Origin: an uncultured Bacteroidales bacterium | GTDB taxonomy: Bacteria; Bacteroidota; Bacteroidia; Bacteroidales; UBA932 | Assembly (NCBI GenBank): GCA_944326305.1 | Contig: CALVDL010000001.1 | Coordinates: forward strand, 124,001 to 188,000 | Direction: 5' to 3' | Length of the DNA stretch: 64,000 bases | Part shown: one piece after another, positions 1 to 9,400 of the stretch | Position numbering within the stretch: position 1 is the first letter of the stretch | Layout: the number at the start of each line of letters is the position of its first letter | Notes under the pieces: model-generated | Seen by the model: only the letters and a program-made list of their open reading frames with translations | Database searches by the model: none | Told to the model about the DNA's origin: nothing | Position numbers and translations under genes: made by a program

Positions 1-476
1 GGTATCACCATGCCTGCGCTCCACCCGAATATCTTGTCAGACAGGTCTCTCTGTTTCCTTGCGAGGGTAGAGTGCCTTACTACGGAGGCAAGGTCAGCGG
101 CAGGGTAGTGTGTGCAGTCCTTGCGGCTTTTCCGCTTGGCCCCCAGCAGGGTCCCGATGCAGTTCAGCTCGAAATTGTAGTATGTCCCGTCGGACGGGTC
201 GGATGCGAAGAATTCGCAGCAGCTGTCCTCCCAGACAGGTCCGTTGTCCTCGAGGGCCATTGCCCTGAGGTCCAGGCATCTGACATGGTAGAGAATGGCG
301 ATGTGCGTGCTGCTCCTCGCCACGGCGAATGATGCGTCCGGGTGATATGGGAACTGCTCCGGCCAGCAGACTTCCCCTATGAATGATTTGGCCCCTTCCT
401 TTTCAAGGGCCATGTCGAGTTCTTCGTATGACATCCCTTCGAGACCGGCGATAAAGGGTACTTTCAGTGTCTTCAT
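1..476 (-). CDS. CBM9-like carbohydrate-binding protein, 3' end cut by window edge
   Basis: The frame stays open from ATG at 476 to the left edge, giving about 158 residues that begin MKTLKVPFIAGLEG. The stretch FPYHPDASFAVARSSTHI, then WEDSCCEFF and YYNFELNCIGTLLGA, fits the family 9 carbohydrate-binding-like fold (an edge Asp/Glu region followed by an FxFNC-type strand). There is no signal peptide, so the protein is probably cytoplasmic, which is unusual for a sugar-binding module. The start lies 4 nt after the stop of the ABC exporter gene, so the two are probably translated together. The substrate cannot be read from the sequence. Confidence 0.75.
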   Translation of the reverse strand, partial: MKTLKVPFIAGLEGMSYEELDMALEKEGAKSFIGEVCWPEQFPYHPDASFAVARSSTHIAILYHVRCLDLRAMALEDNGPVWEDSCCEFFASDPSDGTYYNFELNCIGTLLGAKRKSRKDCTHYPAADLASVVRHSTLARKQRDLSDKIFGWSAGMVI

Positions 477-480
477 CAGT

Positions 481-2310
481 TTATAGTGTTTGCATGTCGT
501 TGAGTTTCTTGTAGTAGCCGTCTATGGCGATGAGCTGGTCGTGTGTTCCCCTCTCCACAATTTCGCCGTCATGCAGGACGCATATCTCGTCCGCGTTCTT
601 GATGGTGGAGAGCCTGTGCGCTATCGCTATGGTGGTACGGGAAGTGGTGAGCCTGTCGAGGGCCTCCTGCACCAGACGCTCGGATTCTGTGTCAAGTGCC
701 GATGTGGCCTCGTCGAGTATGAGGATAGGGGGGTTCTTCAGGATGGCCCTCGCTATGCTTATCCTCTGCCTCTGGCCGCCGGAGAGCTTGCCGCCGCGGT
801 CCCCGATGTTGGTGTTGTAACCGTCCTCTTTCTCCATGATGAAGTCATGCGCATTGGCGATTTTGGCCGCAGCCACGACCTGTTCCATGGTGGCATTCTC
901 TACACCGAAGGCTATGTTGTTGAAAATGGTGTCGTTGAACAGGATTGCCTCCTGGTTCACGTTGCCTATCAGGCTGCGGAGGTCCCTGATGCGGAAATTC
1001 TTGATGCTCACCCCGTCAAGCAGGATCTCCCCGGAAGTGGTGTCATGGTATCTCGGTATCAGGTCCACCAGGGTTGACTTGCCGGAACCGGACTGGCCTA
1101 CAAGGGCGACAGTCTTCCCTTTTGGAATGGTGAGGTCTATGTTCTTGAGGACCGGCTTCCCTTTCTCGTAGCTGAAGCATACGCCGCGGAATTCTATCTT
1201 GTCATTGAATCCCTTGAGCTCTACCGGATTTTCTATCTCCCTGATGTTGTTCTCGGCCTTGAGGATCTTGTCGACACGCTCCATAGAGGCGAGCCCTTTC
1301 GGGATGTTGTATCCCGCCTTGGCAAACTCTTTCAGCGGGTTTAGCACGCTGTAGAGGATCACCATATAGAATATGAATGTCGGGGCATCGATGGGGGCGG
1401 ACTCCGAAAGGATGAGTGTCCCTCCGAACCACAGCACGATCATGATCATTATCGTGCCCAGGAATTCACTCAGCGGGTGGGCAAGCGCCTGTCTGGTGGA
1501 AACCTTGCTTGAAGCGTTCCTGAGTTCGTTGCTCACCTTTGTAAACCTGTTGACCATCTTGTCCTCCGCGATGAAGGCCTTGATGATGCGCAGCCCCCCG
1601 AGGGTCTCCTCGAGCTGAGACATTGTGTCGCTCCATTTTGCCTGGGCCTCGAGGGACTGCCGTTTGAGCTTCTTGCCTACGAGCCCCATGCCCCATGCCA
1701 TTACCGGCACCACAAGGAGGGTGAACAGTGTCAGCTGCCAGCTGGTGTAGATGAGGGTGGTGAAATAGAATATTATGAGTATCGGGTTCTTTATGAGCAT
1801 GTCAAGCGAGCTGGTGATAGAGTACTCTATCTCACCGACATCGCCGCTCATCCTGGCTATGATGTCGCCTTTCCTCTCCTGCGAGAAGAACCCCAGGGGA
1901 AGGCCCATGAGCTTCTTGTACACCATTATCCTGATGTCCCGTACGATTCCTGTGCGCAGCGGAATCATGATTGCCGATGATCCGAAATAGCAGGAAGTCT
2001 TCAGTGCCGTCATGAGCCCGAGGAACAGCCCCAGTATCAAGAGTGTTGTGGAACCCCCGGTCTTGTCGATCAGCAGGGTGACATAATAGTAGAGGTTGTT
2101 TTTGATGACATCCATGTTGATCCCCTCGCTCCATGGGATGAATTCATAGACGGTGGTGTCCATCTTGAAAAGGATCTGGAGAATAGGGATGATCAGGGTA
2201 AAAGAGAATATGTTGAAAATGGCCGACAGGACGTTCAGAGCTATCGCTCCCGCCATGTATCTCTTGTATGGTGTCGCAAAGCGCTTGAGCAGCTGCAAGA
2301 ATTCTTTCAT
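481..2310 (-). CDS. ABC exporter, fused permease-ATPase (MsbA-like)
   Basis: A 609-residue half-transporter. Residues 1-340 form the six-helix exporter domain, starting with a hydrophobic segment around residues 20-45. Residues 370-609 form the ATPase: Walker A GQSGSGKST (405-413), signature LSGGQ (509-513), Walker B ILILDEATS (529-537) and the switch His in AIAHRLST. The half-size architecture means it works as a dimer in the inner membrane and exports a lipid, peptide or drug. MsbA-type lipid A flipping is possible, but the substrate cannot be assigned. Its own -7 box lies at 2334-2341, and the CBM9-like gene follows 4 nt downstream. Confidence 0.9.
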   Translation of the reverse strand: MKEFLQLLKRFATPYKRYMAGAIALNVLSAIFNIFSFTLIIPILQILFKMDTTVYEFIPWSEGINMDVIKNNLYYYVTLLIDKTGGSTTLLILGLFLGLMTALKTSCYFGSSAIMIPLRTGIVRDIRIMVYKKLMGLPLGFFSQERKGDIIARMSGDVGEIEYSITSSLDMLIKNPILIIFYFTTLIYTSWQLTLFTLLVVPVMAWGMGLVGKKLKRQSLEAQAKWSDTMSQLEETLGGLRIIKAFIAEDKMVNRFTKVSNELRNASSKVSTRQALAHPLSEFLGTIMIMIVLWFGGTLILSESAPIDAPTFIFYMVILYSVLNPLKEFAKAGYNIPKGLASMERVDKILKAENNIREIENPVELKGFNDKIEFRGVCFSYEKGKPVLKNIDLTIPKGKTVALVGQSGSGKSTLVDLIPRYHDTTSGEILLDGVSIKNFRIRDLRSLIGNVNQEAILFNDTIFNNIAFGVENATMEQVVAAAKIANAHDFIMEKEDGYNTNIGDRGGKLSGGQRQRISIARAILKNPPILILDEATSALDTESERLVQEALDRLTTSRTTIAIAHRLSTIKNADEICVLHDGEIVERGTHDQLIAIDGYYKKLNDMQTL

Positions 2311-2333
2311 CGCAAAATCTTTGGTACAAACTT

Positions 2334-2341
2334 CAAAGATA
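2334..2341 (-). promoter_or_regulatory. -7 box for ABC exporter gene
   Basis: The minus strand reads TATCTTTG, a full match to the Bacteroidetes TAnnTTTG box, 24 bp before the ATG at 2310. No clear TTTG -33 element is present. Confidence 0.35.
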
Positions 2342-2376
2342 GTGGTTTTTTCTTTCCCTGAAAAATTCTTTTATGG

Positions 2377-3579
2377 CTAAAGCAGTCCCAGTATGTGGCT
2401 GCGGGACAGCATGCAGGCGCCGATCGGGCCGGCTTTCTTGCCGAGCTTTGAGAACTTGATCACTGTGTCCTTGCTCACCAGGTTGAGGGAATGCTTGTTG
2501 ATGGCGCTCTTTATGGGCAGCATAAGGTATTCTTCGGCTACCGACAGGCGTCCGCCGACCACTACGAGTTCGGGGTTGAAGATGTTTATCAGCCCGGCTA
2601 TCGCGCGGCCCAGCGTGCTGCCTATCTCCTCGAGCGTCTCGATGGTCAGCACGTCTTCTTCCGTGAGGGCATCGAGGATGTCATCGAGGGTTATCTCTTC
2701 CCCTGAGGCGAATTTGCCCGAGAGTATGGATGCCTTGCCCTCCCTGAGCTTGTCCATGAGCAGCCTGTGCAGGGCCAGTCCTGAGGCTCCGGTCTCCAGG
2801 CAGCCTATTTTGCCGCACTGGCAAATGATGTCGTTGTCCAGCAGGGGGAAATGTCCTATCTCCCCGGAGAATCCGGACTTGCCGTAGTGCAGCTTCCCGT
2901 CCAGTACCATTCCCATTCCCAGGCCCCAGCTTACGTTGATGAAGAGCATGTCCTTCTCGTTGCCGGCCACCCCGCAGATGTATTCCCCGTATGCCATCGC
3001 CCTGGAGTCATTCTCTATGTAGACCGGGGCGTTGAGCCTTCCCTCGAGCATCGTCGCGAGCGGCTTGTCTTCACCCATGAAGTATGAGAAACTGTATCCT
3101 GTTATATGGTTTATCCTGCCGGTCAGGTTGACGCCGTAGGCCAGCACGCTGTCTTCGCCGATGCCGAGTTTCCTGATGTATTTCCTGAGGAGTCTGCACA
3201 GTTCGTCCATAGACTGCTCTGTGCTCTCGAGTGTGAACGGGATGTCGTCCTGGTAGTCAATGATGCTGCCTTTGAAGTCGCTGACAGCAAGGCTGACCGT
3301 ATTCCTGCCCACATCCGTCCCGACGAAATATCCGGCCGATGCCCTGAGCCCGTAGATGCTGGGTTTGCGCCCTCCGGATGTCCCGATTTTTCCGAGGTCT
3401 TCAATGTAGCCTTCCTCGATGAGCTCGCTGACAAGCTTTGTCACCGTGGGGATGCTCGTGCCGGTCTCTTTGCTCAGTTCGGCAATACTGTATTTGCCCT
3501 CGTTGATGCACAGGCTGAGTATCTTTTGTTTTATAACTGTATTTTTCCCGTCAGGATTGTTCAGGAATGAATTCTTCAT
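2377..3579 (-). CDS. ROK family transcriptional regulator / sugar kinase-like
   Basis: A 400-residue protein. The N-terminal 70 residues are a winged helix (YSIAELSKETGTSIPTVTKLVSEL), which marks a NagC/XylR-type regulator rather than a plain glucokinase. The rest is the ROK sugar-kinase fold, with IENDSRA (Asp191 at the catalytic-base position), GEIGH (His243) and the zinc triad CQCGKIGC (Cys253, 255, 260). Both the kinase-like residues and the zinc site are intact, so it can probably bind and perhaps phosphorylate its sugar effector. It lies beside a sugar transporter and a susCD locus and is the only regulator in this block. It probably represses itself through the palindrome at 3610-3626. 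Confidence 0.88.
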   Translation of the reverse strand: MKNSFLNNPDGKNTVIKQKILSLCINEGKYSIAELSKETGTSIPTVTKLVSELIEEGYIEDLGKIGTSGGRKPSIYGLRASAGYFVGTDVGRNTVSLAVSDFKGSIIDYQDDIPFTLESTEQSMDELCRLLRKYIRKLGIGEDSVLAYGVNLTGRINHITGYSFSYFMGEDKPLATMLEGRLNAPVYIENDSRAMAYGEYICGVAGNEKDMLFINVSWGLGMGMVLDGKLHYGKSGFSGEIGHFPLLDNDIICQCGKIGCLETGASGLALHRLLMDKLREGKASILSGKFASGEEITLDDILDALTEEDVLTIETLEEIGSTLGRAIAGLINIFNPELVVVGGRLSVAEEYLMLPIKSAINKHSLNLVSKDTVIKFSKLGKKAGPIGACMLSRSHILGLL

Positions 3580-3604
3580 TATTGATAAATTTGATTAACT
3601 GCCG

Positions 3605-3612
3605 CAAAGTTA
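3605..3612 (-). promoter_or_regulatory. -7 box of the ROK regulator gene
   Basis: The minus strand reads TAACTTTG, matching TAnnTTTG, 26 bp before the ATG at 3579. It overlaps the 17-bp palindrome at 3610-3626. Confidence 0.45.
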
Positions 3613-3626
3613 AGAAATTTTCTTAA
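3610..3626. promoter_or_regulatory. Palindromic candidate operator overlapping the ROK promoter
   Basis: TTAAGAAA-T-TTTCTTAA is a perfect inverted repeat with 8-bp arms. It overlaps the last bases of the -7 box and covers the spacer, where a bound dimer would block RNA polymerase. Autorepression by the adjacent ROK protein is inferred from position. I did not see a second copy near the transporter or susC. Confidence 0.45.
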
Positions 3627-3663
3627 AACCGGGCTATTGTGTTTCCCGACTGCCGGAATCCGG

Positions 3664-5076
3664 CTACCCTCTTCTCCAATAGTTTTCTATTTCTTCCAGT
3701 GTCTTGCCGGTGGTTTCCGGCACGGCCTTCCACATTATCAGGATATATGGGATGCACATTGCGGCGAACAGGAAGAATGTCCCGGCGGGAGTTAGGGTCT
3801 CAAGCATCCACGGCGTGAGCTGTCCTATGAGGTATGTCCCGACCCACAGGGCGAGGCCTGCGACGGACATGGCACGTCCGCGGACGCTGTTGGGGTACAT
3901 TTCGGACAGGAGCACGAACACTACCGCGCTGATGGAGATGGCGCAGCAGAACACATAGAAAAGGAAGAACACGAGGAGGAAGCCGTTGCCCAGTCCCCAT
4001 GCGGCGGAGAACGAGAAGTACAGGCCGATCATCAGCAGGGAGAGTATCATGCCGGATACTCCCCAGTAGACGAGCTGTTTGCGGCCGACCTTGTCTATGA
4101 TGAATACGGCAATCACTGTCGTGAGCATGTTCACAGTCCCGACCAGCACCTGGGAGAACATGGAGTCCCCGCTCGAGAGCCCTGCCTGCTCGAAGATGGT
4201 CGGTCCGTAGTACAGGACGGCGTTCACGCCCATGAACTGCCCGAGGATCGCAATGGCCGAGCCTATGATGACTGCTTTGAGTATCCCCGGCTGAAGGAGG
4301 GCTTTCCATTCGGACCTGGATTCGCCTGCGATGGACTCCCTGGTGAGGCGTACCTGCTCCTGGGCCGAAGCCTCGCTGTTGTATATCCTGGCGAGGGTGG
4401 CGGCCGCCTTGGCCCCGTAGCCCTTGACTATCTGCCACCTCGGGCTTTCAGGTATGAAGAATATGACCGTGAGGTACAGCAGGGCCGGTACTGTCATCGA
4501 ACCGAGCATACCTCTCCACATCTCGTCCTGGAGGATGTGCTGCAGAATACCTGATGTGTATGCGGCCGAGTATGCGGCGTCCTGTATGAGAAAGTTCACC
4601 AGATAGGCGGCGAGGAAGCCGATGGTAATGGCCAGCTGGTAGAGGGAGACAAGTGTGCCCCTCTTGTCGGCTGTCGCTACTTCCGATATATATATAGGTG
4701 CGACTATGGATACTATACCGATGCCTATCCCTCCTATGATCCTGAAGCATACCAGCTGGGTGAAGCTGGAGCAGAGCATGCATCCGATGGCGCAGGCACT
4801 GAAAAGGACGGCGGCGATGAGCATGGTCTTTTTCCTTCCTATGGCATCGCTCATGCTGCCGGCGAAGGATACCCCTGCGATCGACCCGATGAGGGCGCAG
4901 CCTACATACCAGCCCTGCTGCAAGGTGTCGAGCGAGAACTGCTGTGTGACGATGCCTATCGTGCCTGAGATCACGGCCGTGTCGTAGCCGAACAGGATAC
5001 CGCCGATGGCTGAAGCTATTGAAAGGAAGATGATGTAGCCGGTGTTGGTGCCGGAAGTTGCTTTGGATTGTGTCAT
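3664..5076 (-). CDS. Sugar porter, MFS family
   Basis: A 470-residue, 12-helix permease of the sugar porter (XylE/GLUT-like) family. Landmarks are GYDTAVISG in helix 1, the long GIGIGIVSIVAPIYISE helix with its IYISE end, PESPRW after helix 6, and PETTGKTLEEIE at the C-terminus, all characteristic of this family. It would carry a monosaccharide across the inner membrane by proton symport or facilitated diffusion. It sits 63 nt downstream of the DUF4434 gene on the same strand and is probably co-transcribed with it. The probable role is uptake of the sugar released by the neighbouring polysaccharide locus. Confidence 0.92.
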   Translation of the reverse strand: MTQSKATSGTNTGYIIFLSIASAIGGILFGYDTAVISGTIGIVTQQFSLDTLQQGWYVGCALIGSIAGVSFAGSMSDAIGRKKTMLIAAVLFSACAIGCMLCSSFTQLVCFRIIGGIGIGIVSIVAPIYISEVATADKRGTLVSLYQLAITIGFLAAYLVNFLIQDAAYSAAYTSGILQHILQDEMWRGMLGSMTVPALLYLTVIFFIPESPRWQIVKGYGAKAAATLARIYNSEASAQEQVRLTRESIAGESRSEWKALLQPGILKAVIIGSAIAILGQFMGVNAVLYYGPTIFEQAGLSSGDSMFSQVLVGTVNMLTTVIAVFIIDKVGRKQLVYWGVSGMILSLLMIGLYFSFSAAWGLGNGFLLVFFLFYVFCCAISISAVVFVLLSEMYPNSVRGRAMSVAGLALWVGTYLIGQLTPWMLETLTPAGTFFLFAAMCIPYILIMWKAVPETTGKTLEEIENYWRRG

Positions 5077-5139
5077 GGCTGAATGGTGAAAAAAGTGTCC
5101 TGTTTATATACCTTATTATATAAAATACAATGCTGAGGG

Positions 5140-6189
5140 TCAGATGCCGAAATACTCCTTGTACCTGTCGAACAGGTGCCCGGCCTGGAGATATGCCGAC
5201 TGGGGACTCATGAAATGCGAGAACTCGAAAGTGATGGCCTTGTCGTATCCGCATCTTTTTGCCGCCTCGAGCTTCATCCTCAGCTTGTCGAACTTGATCG
5301 GCAGGAAGTTTATCGGCATGTCACGGTCGAATGTCTCCGCGTTGGTCCAGCACTGCATCCCGTACTTGTCGGCCAGTCTTTTGTTCACGGAGAAAAATGC
5401 ATCCAGCTCGTCATAGTCTATATGCCCGTCCTGGAAAGCGCAGGCGTCCACCACGTCATGTATGCCGTCGAATATCTCGTTCCATTCCCTTTCATGCTCG
5501 GCCACGGAAACGGCCTGGTCGTTGGTCAGCTTTCCTGTGCCCATGATGGCCTTCTTGCCGTCAATCCACGGTGAAATGAACGTCGGCAGCCCTCCGGAGA
5601 CGTCCTTGCACTGTTTCCCCATCGCGTGGAATGCCTCTATGGCGCCCTTTGTCTTTCTGCTTATCTCCCCGCTGATGTACCATCCCCCGAAGCTGGTGTA
5701 TTTCTCCCCGTACATCTTCCATACCTCGTCGATCACATACTTGTTGTCTTCTATCTCCTGCGACAGGTCTCCTGTGTCCCAGTATTTGCCGGAGTCGTAA
5801 AGGCCGAACCAGAATTTCATCCCGTATTCCTGCGCAAGCCTGAGGAACATGTCTATAAGGTCCACGGACGGCATGTAGCAGCCTTTTTTCAGCAGATACG
5901 GGGATGGGTAGGTGATGAATTTCCTGTATCCTGACCGGATTACTATGACAGTGTCTATCCCGATGGATTTCATGTACCTGAAGTCCCTGTCCCACTCCTT
6001 TTCACCCCAGTTTTGGTGCGGTATGTCATGCGAGATCTCGTCAAGGAAGGTGCCGGTGATCTTCAGCCCGTCTCCTTTCGGGACAATGAGAGGCTGACCC
6101 GTATCTCCTGCGGCGAGTATTTCAGGTGCGGCTATAGCGGATGCCGCTGCACAGGCTGCTTGTTTAAGAAAGGTACGTCGGGTAGTCAT
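5140..6189 (-). CDS. DUF4434 family secreted protein (TIM-barrel, glycosidase-like)
   Basis: A 349-residue protein with a twin-arginine-like N-terminus (MTTRRTFLKQ, then an alanine-rich hydrophobic stretch), so it is probably exported folded. The body matches the DUF4434 pattern: ITGTFLDEI, then RDFRYMKSIGIDTVIVIRSG, FWFGLYDSGKYW, and FGGWYISGEI, which carries the conserved Glu of a TIM-barrel strand end. DUF4434 proteins look like glycoside hydrolases, but I know of no established reaction. Two more family members and a fragment lie at 21.5-28.7 kb. The gene is divergent from susC. Confidence 0.75.
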   Translation of the reverse strand: MTTRRTFLKQAACAAASAIAAPEILAAGDTGQPLIVPKGDGLKITGTFLDEISHDIPHQNWGEKEWDRDFRYMKSIGIDTVIVIRSGYRKFITYPSPYLLKKGCYMPSVDLIDMFLRLAQEYGMKFWFGLYDSGKYWDTGDLSQEIEDNKYVIDEVWKMYGEKYTSFGGWYISGEISRKTKGAIEAFHAMGKQCKDVSGGLPTFISPWIDGKKAIMGTGKLTNDQAVSVAEHEREWNEIFDGIHDVVDACAFQDGHIDYDELDAFFSVNKRLADKYGMQCWTNAETFDRDMPINFLPIKFDKLRMKLEAAKRCGYDKAITFEFSHFMSPQSAYLQAGHLFDRYKEYFGI

Positions 6190-6218
6190 TATATTTAAAA
6201 AATTTTATTAACTGACTG

Positions 6219-6226
6219 CAAATATA
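6219..6226 (-). promoter_or_regulatory. -7 box for the DUF4434-MFS unit
   Basis: The minus strand reads TATATTTG (TAnnTTTG), 30 bp before the ATG at 6189, in an AT-rich divergent intergenic region. Confidence 0.35.
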
Positions 6227-6254
6227 GAAACAATTATAAAATAATTTTAAAATA

Positions 6255-6286
6255 TTTCGCAGATATTTATAAAAATTATATATTTG
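6255..6286 (+). promoter_or_regulatory. Promoter of the susC operon
   Basis: TATATTTG at 6279-6286 matches the -7 consensus. TTTC at 6255-6258, one base off TTTG, lies 20 bp upstream. The ATG at 6362 is about 75 bp downstream, leaving an AT-rich leader. Confidence 0.45.
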
Positions 6287-6361
6287 TAGCCGACAATAAG
6301 AAAATAGGTGAACTATAATTCTTATATTTATTACACTATTAACTAATTAACTACAGTTCAA

Positions 6362-6439
6362 ATGAGAAAATCTAACTTAATCTCTGTGTGTGTTTTCTCG
6401 ATGATCTCTGTTTTAGGGGGGGGTATGATAATACCATAA
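6362..6439 (+). pseudogene. Out-of-frame susC start and signal peptide
   Basis: ATG at 6362 opens MRKSNLISVCVFSMISVLGGG, a typical SusC signal peptide, then runs into TAA at 6437-6439. The switch point is a run of eight G at 6416-6423. With nine (or six) G the frame would join the SusC frame exactly (…VLGGG-YDNTIRASEVEV…). As written, the signal peptide and the mature protein are in different frames. This is either an ON/OFF slippage tract or a homopolymer sequencing error. Confidence 0.75.
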
Positions 6440-9400
6440 GAGCTTCCGAAGTAGAGGTTCGTCAGGACGAGAGAACCATCACAGGCGTTGTCAAGGATGC
6501 CGAAGGAGAACCGGTAATAGGAGCTTCCATCCTTCAGACCGGAACGATGAACGGAGTCATTACGGACCTTGACGGGAATTTCTCCATCACAGTCCCGGAA
6601 GGTGTCGAGTTGAGGGTCTCGTGCATAGGATACGAGGAGTATTCATTCTCGCTTGACAGGAGGGATAGGTATGAGATCATTCTCAATGTTTCTTCAGAAT
6701 TCCTCGATGAAGTGGTCGTAGTCGGAATGGATAACCGCCAGACGAGGCGGTCCATAACGGGAGCAATCTCCACCATCGACACGAAGGATCTTGTCCAGAG
6801 CCCTGTAGCGAATATCTCCAATGCCCTTGCCGGAAAGCTGCCGGGACTTATGACCGTGCAGTCATCCGGAGAGCCGGGTGCGGATGCGGCTACACTATAT
6901 ATTAGAGGTGTCGGAACATACGGTACCAGTACGCCTCTGGTGGTGATAGACGGTCTGCCGCGAGACAAAGCTGACTTCGACATGATGGACGCGAACGAGA
7001 TAGAGTCCATCACCATCCTGAAGGATGCCTCATCGTCTTCCCTTTACGGTATCCAGGGTGCGAACGGTGTCATCGTGGTCACTACAAGGCGAGGCGGCGG
7101 GAATACCAAGCCGAAAATATCTTTCACTGTCCAGCAGGCACTGCAGCAGCCTATACGTCTGCCGCAGATAATGTCCTCCTATCAGCAGGCCCTCTACAAC
7201 AGGACGCTGGACGCAAACGACGGACAGCCTGTCACCTATACTGACGAGGTGCTGGAGATAATCCGGACCAATGCCGACCCTTACCTGTATCCTAACACCA
7301 ACTGGTTCGATGTCGTTCTGAAAGACCATTCATGGCAGCAGCAGTACAATATAAATGTGTCGGGCAGCGCTGGAAAAGACAACAAGGTGACATACTTCGT
7401 CTCTGGCAGCTATATCAACCAGGGTACGCTTCTCAACCATGAGGATGTCTTCCAGTCCAATTTCGGTGTGAAGTCCAAGTACGACCGCTATAACTTTCGC
7501 TCCAATATAGATATCCATGCCACCAAAATGCTCGACATCCGTTTCGACCTGGCAGGACGGTTCGAGTCAAGGGTGGGTCCGAGCACGAGTTTCTCCAATG
7601 TGTTCAATATCATCACGACAAGATCTCCGAGCTCCCAGTCAGTCTTCAATCCGGACGGTTCGCTTGCAGCGGGAAGTAACCTCGAAATCCCTTTCCAGAA
7701 CAACCCTTACGGTGTGATTACCGAAAGCGGATACTACAAGAATATCACCAACGTGATGACAGGTACCATATCCGCCAAGCATACGCTCGATTTCATAACC
7801 AAGGGACTGAGTGTCCAGGCATATTTCAGCTTTGAAAGCAACAGCGTGCTGAACCGTACCTGGAGCAGGGAATTCGCCCAGTACTGGTACCGCGGATTAG
7901 ATGATCAGGGACAGCCTATATACCAGGACTATACTGCCGACGGTCAGCTGACAGCCAGCACCTACAGAAGTGTGGACCAGTACACTTACTATGATGTGCG
8001 CCTTAACTATGACAGGATGTTCGGAAAGCACAAAGTAAACGCGCAGGTCCTGGGCAACAGGACATTGAGGAATCTTACGGCATCGGAGTACATGTATGCA
8101 TACCAGGGTGTGAGCGCCCGAGCCACGTATAACTATGCAGACAGGTATTTCCTGGAGGCCAACCTCGGCTACAACGGATCTGAAAATTTCCCTCCGGGCA
8201 GACGTTACGGGCTTTTCCCTGCATTCTCGGCCGGATGGGTCCTCAGCGAGGAACCGTGGCTGAACATGCCGGATGCCATCAAGATTCTGAAGATAAGAGG
8301 TTCATACGGTGTCGTAGGTAACGACCAGATAGGAGGACAGAGATTCCTTTATATGTCCGATTTCGGACCTGGAGGCGGCTGGAGCGGAATCTTCAGCGGA
8401 GGATATTACTTCGGAACAACCAATGGTGGAACCGTCACAGCCGGCGGCTACAATGAGACCAGGGTCGGAAACATGTACGTAACCTGGGAGAAGGCCAAGA
8501 AGACCAATGTCGGATTTGACCTTTCCCTGTTCAGGAACAATGCCCTGAACTTCACCGTAGACTATTTCTACGAGATGCGGGACAACATCCTCACTGAAGC
8601 GGGACGTGTACCTGACTACGTCGGAATCGAGAATGTCGCCCCTAGAAATTCAGGGAAAGTGCGCAACCAGGGTGTCGAAGGAGAACTGAACCTCAACCTG
8701 CAGCTCAGCAAGGATTTCCTCCTTTTCGCAAACCTCCAGATGACGTACGCTAAGAACACGGTACTGGAGAATGACCAGCCAACACGTGCATATGCCTACC
8801 AGGATCTCAGGGGATATGAGATAGGCTACGATCTGGGCTACCACGCAATAGGCTTCTTCGAGAGTAAGGAGGACATAGACACCAGTCCGACCCAGAATTT
8901 CGGTCCGGTCATTCCTGGAGATGTCAAATACCAGGACTACAACAATGACGGAGTCATCGACCCGTCCGACCGTATACCCATCAAATGCTATTCGGTGCCG
9001 ACATTGACAGGAGGCTTCTCGATAGGGTTCAACTGGAAAGGATTTGATTTCAGCATGATGTTCAGCGGTGCGATAGGCGGAACTGCAAGGCTGTATTCAT
9101 ACGAAAGCAGCGTGATCAACCTCAAGAGGTGGACTCCGGAAAACCACAACTCTCGTCTGCCTGTTGCCCACACGACTGCCAACAACACTGTAAGTTCCGA
9201 CTGGAACCTGATGAAGACGGATTACCTCAAGCTGAGGAATGTGGAGATTGGCTACACTTTCCCTACAAGATGGCTTTCGAAGATCCGTGTCGCAAGCGCA
9301 CGCCTGTATCTCAATGCCCAGAATGTTGCCGTATGGGATAAGATGTGGCTTAAGGACCGTGATCCGGAATCAGCGGGAACGGCAGCTCTCCCTTATCCTC

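Noticed and set aside
490..1077. Long plus-strand frame of 195 codons opposite the ABC exporter
   Set aside because: It is the antisense shadow of a clear ABC transporter, with no recognisable motif or start context.
6388..6423. GTG at 6388 as the true SusC start
   Set aside because: It would leave an outer membrane protein without a signal peptide, whereas ATG 6362 gives a perfect one in the neighbouring frame.
6410..6430. Programmed -1 ribosomal frameshift on the G run
   Set aside because: A G-run alone is a poor slippery site, and I saw no downstream pseudoknot or internal Shine-Dalgarno; slippage of the DNA or sequence error is simpler.
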